The notes under the pieces: generated by a model
What the model saw: only the letters and a program-made list of their open reading frames with translations
Database searches by the model: none
Told to the model about the DNA's origin: nothing
Position numbers and translations under genes: made by a program
Shown here: one piece after another, positions 44,853 through 53,813 of the stretch
How positions within the stretch are numbered: position 1 is the stretch's first letter
Layout of the letters: every line of letters begins with the position of its first letter
DNA from: Saprospiraceae bacterium
Lineage (GTDB): Bacteria > Bacteroidota > Bacteroidia > Chitinophagales > Saprospiraceae
Direction: 5' to 3'
Assembly: GCA_016719855.1 (NCBI GenBank)
Contig: JADJYH010000077.1
Coordinates: forward strand, 1-64,000
DNA length: 64,000 bases

Positions 44853-45182
44853 AATTATTTTTTACTGGCAGTATTTATGAGGACTGAAGATTGCTTTTTT
44901 TGAAAAAAGCCGACAACCCACAACTACCTTTTTTTTCAGGTTTTAACTAAAAAAAGCCGCAAAACGGCCCTTTTTTATCTAAAATCCCAGGTTTTAAGAT
45001 TTTTTTAAATGACTTTGAAAAAGCGGTTCGTCCCATGTCTGTACCATCTGAAAAACTTTAACAGGGCTAAAAATGAATTTAGTTCTACCTTAACGAAAAA
45101 TGTGGCGCAAAGCTAATAATTTCGTGACTGCAATCTCGCAAGAGAGAGCGTCGAAGTATTTACCAATAAAAATATTTGTAAA
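44853..45182. other. AT-rich intergenic region between divergent genes
   Basis: Lies between the starts of proS and the Tyr/Gly-rich protein gene. Holds a small hairpin GCCG-CAAAA-CGGC with a T6 tract (44956-44976) and long A/T runs. A degenerate TAnnTTTG-like TAATTTCG near 45116-45123 might serve the rightward gene. No coding potential seen. Confidence 0.5.
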
Positions 45183-46418
45183 ATGAAAAAGAATAAGTTG
45201 CTCTTCGCCTTGGTCGCCTTCTTTGCCTTCGGCATCGCAAATGCCGTCCAAGCTCAGTACGACGACTTGTATTACAACCCCGACACGGACGGTGGTTCCT
45301 ACACTTCATCTACCTCATCCTCGGACAACTACTACGATGACAATGGTAGCAATTCGGACTACGACGATGAAGTGTATGAGGATTATGAGGACTACGACGA
45401 TTACAACTATTACTATAGTTCCCGTATCCGCCGTTTCAACCGCCCTTATTATGGGTTCGGTTACTTCGACCCGGTGTACGTTGACGTGGCGTACTACGAC
45501 CCGTTCTGGTCACCCGGCGTGACGGTGCTTATCTACGACAACTACAGCCCTTGGCGCAGGTGGAACCGCTGGAACAGCGGCTTCTACGGCTACAACTCTT
45601 GGGGTCGCAATAGCTACTACAACAATCCTTGGGGCTGGAACAACGGCTACGGCGGCGGCTACGGCAACACCTACGTGACAAACAATTACTACGGTGGTGG
45701 CTATGGCGGTTATGGCGGCGGCTACAATAACTATGGGGGTGGATATGGTGGTGGTTACGGTGGTGGCTATAGCAACTACTACTGCCCTCCATCTTGGGGT
45801 AATGGCTACACCTACAACACCGTCAGCAACAACAACTACAACAATCGCCCAACCACTGGCCCAAGAAGAACTGGCAGCAGCGGCACATCTGGGGAAGATA
45901 GGTACAACGCCCGCCGTGGTTCTGAAACCAAGGCTGGCCAAACGATCACCAAGCCAAGCGACACAGGCAACCGTGAAGCCGAAAAGGAAAGACTGCGCCG
46001 TGAACTGAACGAGACTCGTACCAACGAGAGCCGTCGTTCAACTGAAACCGAGCGCAGCGCAAACCCGAGCGAGCGCAATCGCCCAGAAGTGGAGACTGCC
46101 CGCCCGAGAACGGAGCGCAATGTTGAAGAGGCTCGTCCAAGCCGTGGCGGCAACGATACCCGTCAGCGCACTGACGTGACACCTGACAACAACCGCAGTA
46201 ATCGCAGCAGCGCACCCCGCATGGACAACAACCGCAACAGCACACCTCGTACGGACAGCAACCGCAGCAGTGCTCCCCGGATAGACAGCAACCGCAGCAG
46301 CGCCCCAAGGAGCAACCCTGCTCCTCGGATGGACTCTGGTCGTAGGTCTGCACCAGCACCTTCCGCCCCGAAAAGCAGTGGCGGCGGCAGCGGCGGTGGA
46401 AAAAAAGGCAGGGGATAA
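45183..46418 (+). CDS. Secreted low-complexity protein: Asp/Tyr-rich, Gly/Tyr-rich, then Arg/Ser-rich
   Basis: 411 residues. Signal peptide MKKNKLLFALVAFFAFGIANAVQA. Then an acidic Tyr/Asp region (DDEVYEDYEDYDDYNYYY, residues about 60-80), an aromatic segment (FGYFDPVYVDVAYYDPFW), a Gly/Tyr/Asn region (YGGGYGGYGGGYNNYGGGYG, about 155-205), and a basic Arg/Ser/Asn region to the end with repeats NRSSAPR (residues 340-385). No family recognised. Tyr/Gly-rich blocks suggest a matrix, adhesive or phase-separating surface protein (inference). Strong terminator follows. Confidence 0.82.
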   Translation: MKKNKLLFALVAFFAFGIANAVQAQYDDLYYNPDTDGGSYTSSTSSSDNYYDDNGSNSDYDDEVYEDYEDYDDYNYYYSSRIRRFNRPYYGFGYFDPVYVDVAYYDPFWSPGVTVLIYDNYSPWRRWNRWNSGFYGYNSWGRNSYYNNPWGWNNGYGGGYGNTYVTNNYYGGGYGGYGGGYNNYGGGYGGGYGGGYSNYYCPPSWGNGYTYNTVSNNNYNNRPTTGPRRTGSSGTSGEDRYNARRGSETKAGQTITKPSDTGNREAEKERLRRELNETRTNESRRSTETERSANPSERNRPEVETARPRTERNVEEARPSRGGNDTRQRTDVTPDNNRSNRSSAPRMDNNRNSTPRTDSNRSSAPRIDSNRSSAPRSNPAPRMDSGRRSAPAPSAPKSSGGGSGGGKKGRG

Positions 46419-46461
46419 CCACCCATTGCGCTTTAAACGCCAATAATTAATTGCTTTCTTT

Positions 46462-46501
46462 AAAAAAGTGGGTGGATGTCAGCACTTCCACCCACTTTTT
46501 T
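46462..46501 (+). terminator. Intrinsic terminator
   Basis: AAAAAAGTGGGTGGA, loop, TCCACCCACTTTTTT: long perfect stem with T-tract after the Tyr/Gly-rich gene. Confidence 0.9.
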
Positions 46502-46507
46502 ATTGCC

Positions 46508-46515
46508 TACCTTTG
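46508..46515 (+). promoter_or_regulatory. Putative -7 element of the FadL-type gene
   Basis: TACCTTTG, exact TAnnTTTG, 47 bases before the start and just after the terminator. Confidence 0.5.
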
Positions 46516-46562
46516 ATGTGCTTTGTCAATCAACTTTCGTCTAACTTGGAAAAATTTCAACC

Positions 46563-48035
46563 ATGAGATACTTCCTTTTTTCCTTCCTGATATTAATTGT
46601 CACCCCATCCTTTTTAAGCAGCCAAACACTGGAAGATGCTGTCAGATACTCGCAACTGGAAGTTGGAGGAACGGCCCGCACCGTGGGCATTGGTGGCGGC
46701 ATTGGCGCACTGGGATCTGATTTTTCGGTACTGAGCACCAACCCAGCGGGTCTGGCCACGTTCCGGCGCTCCGAGTTTACCTTCACGCCAACCTTTGTCA
46801 ACATTGGTGACGAAAGCCAACTGGAAGGGCAAAATGACGCCAGCAAAAGCACCAAGGTGAACTTTAACTTCAACAATATTGGCCTCGTTTTCACCTCCCA
46901 GCCGCGCAACATCAACTGGACGAACACCGCCTTCGGATTTGGCCTAAACCGATTGGCAGGGTTTCCGCAAAAAGCCTACTACGAAGGCACTTCCGCAGGC
47001 TCCATCACCGACCGTTGGGTGAACATGGCACAGGGCAAATCACCGGGAAATCTTGGTATTGAAGAAGGGCTTGCCTACGATGCCGAAGCCATTTACAATC
47101 CCGATGAAAACGATGACACTTTTTATGCCAGCGACTTTCTGCCAGGCGAGATAGTCTGGAAGTCGCAGAATATTAAGCGCAAAGGTGCATACAACGAACT
47201 CGTTTTTTCTTACGCCGGCAACTACAAAGAGCGCCTGATGATTGGCGCCACGGTCGGTATACCGATTGTCAGTTTTGAAGAGTCAAAAACATACTTTGAG
47301 TCGGTCGTGGACCCTACCAATACAGTTTTTAATGAGCTTTCGTACAGCGAAAAACTAACTACCTCTGGCGCTGGCATCAACCTGAAAGTAGGCATGATAC
47401 TTCGTGTCAACCAGATGCTTCGTGTCGGTGTAGCCGTTCACACGCCCACTGGCCTCGGGTTGAAGGACAACTTTTCGTCCACCCTCGATTACAGCTTTAA
47501 TATTGGTGGAATCCCTACCCCAGGCTCTGCCGTTTCGCCAGACGGCCTGTTCGAGTACCGAATGAGGACACCTTGGCGGGTCATTGGTAGTGCAGGATTG
47601 GTTTTTGGGAAGAGCGGTTTTTTGACTGCCGAGGTCGAATACTTGGACTATACCAATGCCAAGTTCAACTTCAACAACACTGACGACAGTGGAGACAAGG
47701 CATACGAACAGGAACTTAACCAGCAAATTGACGACAAGCTGAATGCTGCACTGAACATCCGGCTGGGCGGCGAGTTTGCACTGGACAGGTTCAGATTCAG
47801 GGGAGGGTACTCCATCATGCAATCGCCATACTCCGAGGGCTTCGAGCCGATTGGGGCACTAAGTGTTGGGGCTGGCGCTTGGTGGTCGGAGTCTTTTTTC
47901 ATGGATGTGGCGTACAAGCGGCAACTATCCGAAGGGCAGTATTCACCTTACCTACTCAATGGAAGTCCAGCGCAGGTGGTTCAGCAAACCGTCACTCGAA
48001 GCCACTTCCTGATGACCCTCGGGTTCAAGTTTTAA
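46563..48035 (+). CDS. OmpP1/FadL/TodX-family outer-membrane transporter
   Basis: 490 residues, signal peptide MRYFLFSFLILIVTPSFLSS. Family hallmarks: early RYSQLEVGGTARTVGIGGG, then GALGSDFSVLSTNPAGLATF (the NPA motif) and many beta strands up to FLMTLGFKF. FadL proteins take hydrophobic compounds across the outer membrane. The next gene follows after 11 bases, so they are probably co-transcribed. Confidence 0.93.
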   Translation: MRYFLFSFLILIVTPSFLSSQTLEDAVRYSQLEVGGTARTVGIGGGIGALGSDFSVLSTNPAGLATFRRSEFTFTPTFVNIGDESQLEGQNDASKSTKVNFNFNNIGLVFTSQPRNINWTNTAFGFGLNRLAGFPQKAYYEGTSAGSITDRWVNMAQGKSPGNLGIEEGLAYDAEAIYNPDENDDTFYASDFLPGEIVWKSQNIKRKGAYNELVFSYAGNYKERLMIGATVGIPIVSFEESKTYFESVVDPTNTVFNELSYSEKLTTSGAGINLKVGMILRVNQMLRVGVAVHTPTGLGLKDNFSSTLDYSFNIGGIPTPGSAVSPDGLFEYRMRTPWRVIGSAGLVFGKSGFLTAEVEYLDYTNAKFNFNNTDDSGDKAYEQELNQQIDDKLNAALNIRLGGEFALDRFRFRGGYSIMQSPYSEGFEPIGALSVGAGAWWSESFFMDVAYKRQLSEGQYSPYLLNGSPAQVVQQTVTRSHFLMTLGFKF

Positions 48036-48046
48036 TTTTCCAAAAA

Positions 48047-48652
48047 ATGTCCCTTCCCGACGAAGGTTATGTGAAATTCCAAGCGATTTGGGAGCAGGCA
48101 GCCCCGCTGCCAGCACCCAAACTCGCTGTGTTGAGCCACTGGCGGGACGAGATGCACCGCCTTCACCTCATTGGTGTTTACGAAAATGGTATTGGTTTCG
48201 GCAATATCAGCCAGCGGTTTTTGGGCGATCAGTTCGTCATCACCGGCACGGCGACGGGGCACTTGACCCACCTCAGTCCAGCTCATTTCACCACCGTCAC
48301 AGATTTTGATGTCGAAAAAAACACGGTGTATTGCCGTGGCCCTATCCTTGCTTCTTCGGAGGCCATGAGCCATGCCGTCATTTACCGGGAATGCCCGGAC
48401 GTGCAAGGCGTCATCCATGTACACCATGCCGGGCTTTGGGAGCGCCTGCTCCACCGGGTGCCGACTACCGCCGAGGGAGCTACCTACGGCTCGCCAGAAA
48501 TGGCCGATTCTATTGTTAACTTATTGGAAAACAGCGATTTGCGCCAGAAAAAAATCTTCGTAATGCAGAGCCACCCAGCGGGCATTTTTGCTTTCGGAAC
48601 GTCTTTGGAACAAGCAGCTAGTATATTGCTGCAATGGCTGAACGGGGCGTAA
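48047..48652 (+). CDS. Class II aldolase/adducin-family protein
   Basis: 201 residues from the ATG at 48047 (MSLPDEGYVKFQAIWEQA), chosen since the frame upstream overlaps the transporter gene. Class II aldolase fold: NGIGFGNISQRF, later EAMSHAVIYREC and VIHVHHAGLW, where the His residues bind the catalytic metal. Smaller than fuculose aldolase (about 215). Substrate cannot be assigned. Confidence 0.86.
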   Translation: MSLPDEGYVKFQAIWEQAAPLPAPKLAVLSHWRDEMHRLHLIGVYENGIGFGNISQRFLGDQFVITGTATGHLTHLSPAHFTTVTDFDVEKNTVYCRGPILASSEAMSHAVIYRECPDVQGVIHVHHAGLWERLLHRVPTTAEGATYGSPEMADSIVNLLENSDLRQKKIFVMQSHPAGIFAFGTSLEQAASILLQWLNGA

Positions 48653-49073
48653 CAACCAGTTTTGAAATTGTATGTGGAAAAAAAATTTGAAAAAAATCCC
48701 ATTCGTTCTTTTCCGTTTCACACAATTGAGCCTACATTTGGACATCTTTTTTAAAAGACTAATATGGCAGCATTGACAAGCACTTTGCGGCCATCTTGAA
48801 CAAACCCATCCTTATATTTCCCCGAACATTTAATTACAGTTTCCCAAAACTGATAAGTTCTGAATTTTTTGCAATTCATCGCCCAACAAGCTGCTGTATA
48901 GTGGCTTTGGAGAGATTTCCCTATGCGCTGTGGCCTCACACACGGGTTGCGGCGCTGACGGGATTTCGGAAATGACTTCTAAAATAATGCTTTACCCACT
49001 TTTTTTTCAAGCCCCCTGAATGGGCACCTATACACTATTATTTTCCCATGTCCCTCACACTATTGGCGACACT

Positions 49074-49104
49074 CCGGCACGTTCTAAACGTGCCGGTTTT
49101 TTTT
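49074..49104 (+). terminator. Perfect intrinsic terminator
   Basis: CCGGCACGTT, CTA, AACGTGCCGG followed by eight T. Confidence 0.93.
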
Positions 49105-49117
49105 CTCCAAGCCGTAT

Positions 49118-49173
49118 AAATGAAAATGGAGAACGGTGCACGCAGCTCCATTCTCCATTTTCAATTCTCATTT
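49118..49173. repeat. Inverted heptad repeat (AATGGAG family)
   Basis: Left: AAATGAA, AATGGAG, AACGG (49118-49136). Right: CTCCATT, CTCCATT, TTCAATT, CTCATTT (49146-49173). Ends 7 bases before the obg gene stop. Confidence 0.82.
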
Positions 49174-49180
49174 ATCTTCC

Positions 49181-50212
49181 TTACTCCTCCTCGTCTGCGT
49201 AGAAAAACCGACTGTCCGGCTCGTTCATGGACTTCCAAAGTACGTCCTTGAGCTCGTCAAGCCCTTGTTCCGCCACAGCGGAAATGAATACAACAGGAAG
49301 CCCTTTTGGCACTGACTCCTCACGCAGCATCTCGATGATTTCGGCGTCAATCAGGTCGCATTTGGTAATGGCGAGTACCCGTGGTTTGTCCAACAGCTCC
49401 GGATTGAACTGCTTGATTTCGTTAAGCAAAATGCGGTATTCCTTGCGGATGTCCTCTGTGCCGCAAGGCACCATGAACAGCAGCGTCGAGTTGCGTTCGA
49501 TATGCCGCAGGAACCGCAGGCCAAGCCCCCGGCCCGTATGTGCCCCCTCTATGATGCCCGGTATATCAGCGATCACAAACGACCGGTGGTCACGGTAGCT
49601 CACCATGCCAAGTTGTGGCACGAGCGTGGTGAACGGGTAATCGGCAATCTCCGGCTTGGCCGCTGAGAGCGCCGACACCAGCGTTGACTTGCCAGCGTTC
49701 GGGAAACCCACAAGGCCCACGTCGGCCAGCACTTTCAATTCCAAAATCTTCCATTCCTCCCGGCCTGGTTCGCCGGGCTGGGCGTATTCGGGCGCTTGAT
49801 TGGTGGAGGTCTTAAAATGCTCGTTGCCGAGACCGCCCCTGCCGCCGTAGGTAAGGATTACTTTCTGGTCGTGTTCCGTGATTTCGAAGTGGACTTCGCC
49901 CGTCTCGGCGTCCTTGGCCACCGTGCCAAGCGGCACGTCGAGTATCACGTCTTCACCATAGCCGCCCGTGGAGGTACTACCGCCACCGGGTTTGCCGTCG
50001 CCAGCGATGACGTGCTTGCGGTACTTGAGGTGCAGCAGCGTCCAAGTGTTCCGATTGCCCCGCAGGACGATATGACCGCCACGTCCGCCATCGCCACCGT
50101 CTGGGCCGCCACGGGAGTTGAAGCGGTCACGGAGGAAATGCGCACTACCCGCCCCGCCCTTGCCGGAGCGGCAGCAGATTTTTACGTAGTCAACAAAGTT
50201 CTGTTCGGCCAT
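49181..50212 (-). CDS. obg: Obg-family GTPase
   Basis: 343 residues from the ATG at 50212 (MAEQNFVDYVKICCRSGKGG). N-terminal Gly-rich Obg fold (DGGDGGRGGHIV), then GTPase: G1 GFPNAGKSTLVS, G2/G3 PFTTLVPQLG and DIPGIIEGAHTGRGLG, G4 ITKCD. Lacks the C-terminal OCT extension of some species. Acts in ribosome assembly and stress control in the cytoplasm. Lies 77 bases downstream of adk on the same strand, a common neighbourhood. Confidence 0.96.
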   Translation of the reverse strand: MAEQNFVDYVKICCRSGKGGAGSAHFLRDRFNSRGGPDGGDGGRGGHIVLRGNRNTWTLLHLKYRKHVIAGDGKPGGGSTSTGGYGEDVILDVPLGTVAKDAETGEVHFEITEHDQKVILTYGGRGGLGNEHFKTSTNQAPEYAQPGEPGREEWKILELKVLADVGLVGFPNAGKSTLVSALSAAKPEIADYPFTTLVPQLGMVSYRDHRSFVIADIPGIIEGAHTGRGLGLRFLRHIERNSTLLFMVPCGTEDIRKEYRILLNEIKQFNPELLDKPRVLAITKCDLIDAEIIEMLREESVPKGLPVVFISAVAEQGLDELKDVLWKSMNEPDSRFFYADEEE

Positions 50213-50289
50213 GAAGTGGGAATTATGAATTATTGGGGTTATGAGCTGGGAATTTGAGTAGGCTGAATGAACTAACCAATTTACCAACT

Positions 50290-50868
50290 TCAACAATTAA
50301 GTGCTTCTATCGCTTCGCAAAGCCGCCCGAAAATATCCTCAATGCTGCCTACGCCATTGATTTTCAGCGACTTGCCAGCTTGAGCGTAGTAGTCGAAAAC
50401 GGGTGTCGTTTCGTTTTTGTACACGGCGATGCGCTTACCGATGATTTCGGGGTCGTTATCGTCGGAGCGACCGGAGGTCTTGCCCCGCAGCAAGATGCGC
50501 TCAGTGATTTCCTCGTCGCTCACTTCGAGGGCGATGAGGCCACTGACGCAGGTGCCCATGCTGTCGAGCAGTTGGTCGAGGGCTTCGGCCTGTGCCACAG
50601 TGCGTGGGAATCCGTCGAAGATGATGCCCTTCACGCCGGGATTGGCGTCCACCTTGTTCTTCAACATGCCGATGGTGACGCTGTCCGGCACGAGTTGGCC
50701 CTTGTCCATGTAGCTTTTGGCCAACAGGCCGAGTTCAGTGCTGTTGCCGATTTCGTAACGGAACAAATCGCCCGTGGAGATGTGCAGCAACTGGTATTTC
50801 TCCACCAAATAAGCCGCCTGAGTGCCCTTGCCGGAGCCTGGAGGGCCGAAAAGTATGAGGTTTAGCAT
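50290..50868 (-). CDS. adk: Adenylate kinase (short form)
   Basis: 192 residues from the ATG at 50868 (MLNLILFGPPGSGKGTQAAYL, P-loop). AMP-binding STGDLFRYEIG, GFPRTVAQAEALD, and a LID region with only RGKTSGRSDDN instead of the long zinc-type insert, hence the short AK1-like form. Interconverts AMP, ADP and ATP. Preceded directly by heptads GTGATTA. Confidence 0.96.
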   Translation of the reverse strand: MLNLILFGPPGSGKGTQAAYLVEKYQLLHISTGDLFRYEIGNSTELGLLAKSYMDKGQLVPDSVTIGMLKNKVDANPGVKGIIFDGFPRTVAQAEALDQLLDSMGTCVSGLIALEVSDEEITERILLRGKTSGRSDDNDPEIIGKRIAVYKNETTPVFDYYAQAGKSLKINGVGSIEDIFGRLCEAIEALNC

Positions 50869-50869
50869 C

Positions 50870-50897
50870 GTGATTAGTGATTGGTGATTAGTGACTG
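50870..50897. repeat. Heptad array GTGATTA upstream of adk
   Basis: GTGATTA, GTGATTG, GTGATTA, GTGACTG, starting one base before the adk ATG (minus strand), so the array is the immediate leader of the gene and must include or displace its ribosome binding site. Confidence 0.88.
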
Positions 50898-50984
50898 GTC
50901 GCCACGTTGTTGGCCGCCAGTTACCAGCCATTTTTCAAAATGAGGTGCGAAAATAAGAAAATGCGGGCAGAAGGGCGGGGTAGA

Positions 50985-51086
50985 TTGTTGAATTGCTGTA
51001 TTGTTTTATTGTTGAATGGCTAAATTGCTGTATTGTTGGGGGGCGGCGATGTGCCATTCAACAATACAGTCATTCAGCCATTTAAC
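50985..51086. repeat. Inverted octad repeat (TTGTTGAA family)
   Basis: Left: TTGTTGAA, TTGCTGTA, TTGTTTTA, TTGTTGAA, TGGCTAAA, TTGCTGTA, TTGTTGGG (50985-51040). Right: CATTCAAC, AATACAGT, CATTCAGC, CATTTAAC (51055-51086). Eight-base period. Right side abuts the 3' end of the T9SS-sorted protein gene. Confidence 0.88.
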
Positions 51087-51091
51087 AGCTT

Positions 51092-52009
51092 TTATAGCTT
51101 CGCAAAACGGCGGGCCACGGCTGCGTTTTCGTTGCGAATGGTGAGGACATAGATGCCACTGGGCATATCCTTGATGGAGATTTGGAGCCTTGAATGGATT
51201 GGTTCGGCGTTTTTCACAAATACCATTTTACCCGTAAAATCCGAAACGGTGCATGAAAATGGGCCGTGTATCCCTTCTGGGAATTGCAAGGTGAGCAGGT
51301 CGGTCGCTGGGTTTGGCGTAAGCTCAATTTGCCAATCGGCCAAGCGTTGACGGATACCGTTGACGAGTTGGAGGCCGCAGTAGCCATCTTCCAAACCGCA
51401 GTAATCGTATAAAAAGGTCGGTTTGGCGGGATGCGGATATGCGAAAATCTGCCAAAACGGGCCCATGTCAGTGCCCACTCCTTCCATCAACCTTGCGGAG
51501 CCGTCGCAATCAATCACGGTGCGGTCTTGCCCCCAAAGGTTTTCACTCGTGATGGACAATGCCGTAAACGGATAGTTAGGTTCATATTGCAAACAGCCAC
51601 CAATGGTATCGCCAACGTTGATGGAGAAGTCGTAAATCAGCCATTCTTCGAAAATATCGCAGGTGTCATTCCCTGTGTAAAACGGTGTGAATGGAATGTA
51701 AAATACCTGTCTGGCCAGTGTATCGTCACGCATGGCACCGATTAAGTTGCCCGGATGAACAAAAAACGGTGGTAGAAAAGTAGCGGGAGAAATGATGTTG
51801 TTCTGTATTTGCTGCCGCCATGTTTTTTTGTAACCCATTCCATTGATGGTCGTGTCGCCTTTGACGCTGATGACATGGTGGTTCGGCTCATTTTCACCAA
51901 TGGCATACATTATCCAGTGGGCATTTTCGACTGCCATCGGCAAATAATTTTGAGCAAAAGCAAACTTTATGGAAAACAGGCAAACAGAAAGGAGGAAGGA
52001 CTTTTTCAT
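51092..52009 (-). CDS. Secreted protein with type IX secretion sorting domain
   Basis: 305 residues from the ATG at 52009 (signal peptide MKKSFLLSVCLFSIKFAFAQ). The last 80 residues are a T9SS type A sorting domain: LTPNPATDLLTLQF, CTVSDFTGKMVFV, MPSGIYVLTIRN. The middle part (YYCG-like CGLEDGYCG, DTIGGCLQYEP) is not a family I know. Exported by T9SS to the cell surface. The gene is flanked on both sides by octad repeats of one family. Confidence 0.88.
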   Translation of the reverse strand: MKKSFLLSVCLFSIKFAFAQNYLPMAVENAHWIMYAIGENEPNHHVISVKGDTTINGMGYKKTWRQQIQNNIISPATFLPPFFVHPGNLIGAMRDDTLARQVFYIPFTPFYTGNDTCDIFEEWLIYDFSINVGDTIGGCLQYEPNYPFTALSITSENLWGQDRTVIDCDGSARLMEGVGTDMGPFWQIFAYPHPAKPTFLYDYCGLEDGYCGLQLVNGIRQRLADWQIELTPNPATDLLTLQFPEGIHGPFSCTVSDFTGKMVFVKNAEPIHSRLQISIKDMPSGIYVLTIRNENAAVARRFAKL

Positions 52010-52033
52010 CGGCAGTTGGTTTTTGCGTTTGCC

Positions 52034-52062
52034 CAAAATTAAAAAAACCTGCCAAAGGCCAA
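52034..52062 (-). promoter_or_regulatory. Promoter of the T9SS cargo gene
   Basis: Minus strand TTG (52060-52062), 18 bases, TAATTTTG (52034-52041), an exact TAnnTTTG, 24 bases before the start. Confidence 0.55.
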
Positions 52063-52088
52063 TGCAAACCACCCGACAAAGCAGGATA

Positions 52089-52152
52089 TTGCTGAATTGT
52101 TGGATGAAAAACGCCCACCCAACAATTCAACAATCTAACAATTCAGCAATCA
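52089..52152. repeat. Inverted octad repeat (TTGTTGAA family)
   Basis: Left: TTGCTGAA, TTGTTGGA (52089-52104). Right: CCCAACAA, TTCAACAA, TCTAACAA, TTCAGCAA (52118-52149). Same units as 50985-51086. Confidence 0.88.
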
Positions 52153-52155
52153 ATT

Positions 52156-53681
52156 TCACAAATCAAACTTGATGCCCTGCGCCAGCGGCACCGTCTTGCT
52201 GTAATTGATGGTGTTCGTTTGGCGGCGCATGTACGCCTTCCAGGAATCGGAGCCGGACTCCCGGCCACCGCCCGTTTCCTTCTCGCCACCGAAGGCCCCG
52301 CCGATTTCGGCACCACTGGTGCCGATGTTCACGTTGGCGATGCCGCAATCGGAACCTGCCGTGGAAAGGAATTTCTCGGCCTCCCGCATGTCGTTGGTCA
52401 TAATTGCCGAGCTAAGGCCCTGCGGAACGCCGTTCTGGATGGCGATGGCCTCGTCGAGGTCCTTGTATTTCAACAGGTAAAGGATCGGCGCAAAGGTCTC
52501 GTGCTGCACGATGGCCATGTCGTTGCTGGCTTCCGCAATGCAAGGCTTCACGTAGCAGCCGCTCTCGTAGCCGGGGCCTTCCAGCACGCCGCCTTCCACG
52601 AGGAAGGTGCCGCCCTGCGCCTTGCACTGTTCGATGGCACTGAGGTAGCCGTTCACCGCCGCCTTGTCAATCAGCGGGCCGACGTGGTTGTGCTGGTCGA
52701 GGGGGTCGCCGATGCGGAGTTGGGTGTATGCCTTCGCCATTTTTGTTTTCACTTCGTCAAAAATGCTCTCGTGTACGATGAGCCTGCGGGTGGTGGTGCA
52801 GCGTTGTCCCGCCGTGCCGACTGCCCCGAAAAGCGCCCCGGTGAGCACGATGTTCAGGTCGGCGCTGGGGGTGACGATGATGGCGTTGTTGCCGCCGAGT
52901 TCGAGCAGGCTGCGACCGAGGCGGCCCGCCACTGTTTGCCCGACGATCTTGCCCATGCGGGTGCTGCCCGTGGCGCTGATGAGCGGCACACGGGTGTCCT
53001 GCGTCATCCATTCGCCCACTTTGTAGTCGCCGTTGATGAGGCAGACGACGCCCTCGGGCACGTTGTTTTCCTTCAAAACTTTGTGGAAAATGTTCTGGCA
53101 GGCCACGCCGCAGAGTGGCACTTTTTCCGATGGCTTCCAGATGCAGACGTCGCCGCAGACGAGCGCCAGCATGGAGTTCCATGACCAAACGGCCACGGGG
53201 AAGTTGAACGCCGAGATGATGCCGACCACGCCGAGCGGGTGCCACTGCTCGTACATGCGGTGGCCGGGCGCTCGGAGTGCATGGTGAGGCCGTAGAGTTG
53301 GCGGCTGAGGCCGACGGCAAAATCGCAGATGTCAATCATTTCCTGCACCTCGCCGAGGCCCTCCTGCAGGCTTTTGCCCATCTCGTAGCTCACGAGCTGG
53401 CCGAGGGGTTCTTTGTAACGGCGCAGTTCTTCGCCGTACTGCCGCACGATTTCGCCCCGCTTGGGCGCTGGTATTTCCCGCCAAACGAGAAATGCCTCCT
53501 GCGCCTTGGCCAGCACTTCTTCGTACTGCTCTCGGGTGGTCTGGCTCACGCTGCCGATGAACTGGCCGTCCACGGGGCTGTGGGATTGGAGGTAGTCGCT
53601 GCTGCCAACCGAATCTTGGCCGGTGCTGGTGCCGGGGTTTTGGGCTTGGAGGTGGAGTTTTGCTAGAAAGTCTTTTGCCAT
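52156..53681 (-). CDS. Aldehyde dehydrogenase, ALDH7 type (one frameshift)
   Basis: About 508 residues; joining frames near 53262 gives LTMHSERPGHRMYEQWHPLG, the ALDH7 junction. Oxidises semialdehydes with NAD; ALDH7 members include alpha-aminoadipate semialdehyde dehydrogenase. Visible: ISAFNFPVAVWSWNSML, WKPSEKVPL, SATGSTRMG, LLELGGNNAIIV (general base Glu), GQRCTTTRR (catalytic Cys) and a C-terminal GGAFGGEKETGGGRESGSDS. Preceded by an exact TAnnTTTG. Confidence 0.93.
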
Positions 53682-53745
53682 GAATTGAAATTGAGATTTT
53701 GGTTAGGTGTACGGGAATTTTGGGGTTGGGTTGTTTTTTGGGGCG

Positions 53746-53753
53746 CAAAGATA
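53746..53753 (-). promoter_or_regulatory. Putative -7 element of the ALDH gene
   Basis: Minus strand TATCTTTG, exact TAnnTTTG, 64 bases upstream of the start. Confidence 0.4.
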
Positions 53754-53767
53754 GGGGGTGAAATGCC

Positions 53768-53798
53768 TTGGCGGGAATCTGCTTTTCGATTAGTTTTG
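53768..53798 (+). promoter_or_regulatory. Promoter before the decayed TPR gene
   Basis: TTG (53768-53770), 20 bases, TAGTTTTG (53791-53798), 15 bases before ATG 53814. Confidence 0.5.
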
Positions 53799-53813
53799 TA
53801 AAAAAATAAAGTC

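Larger units (their letters stand above)
48653..49180. other. Long intergenic region, possible small RNA
   Basis: No gene I can support; a minus-strand frame of about 60 codons at 48751-48939 lacks family features. The region ends with a textbook terminator (49074-49104), 420 bases after the aldolase-like stop, so either a long 3' UTR or a separate short RNA finishes there. It also holds an inverted heptad repeat at 49118-49173. Confidence 0.5.

Noticed and set aside
43539..44903. 454-codon plus-strand frame opposite proS, and a similar one opposite xylA (57229-58374)
   Set aside because: Both lie wholly on the reverse of intact conserved enzymes and show no family signature.
48751..48939. 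Minus-strand frame of 62 codons in the gap after the aldolase-like gene
   Set aside because: Protein-like composition but no start signal or homologous family known to me; left inside the gap description.
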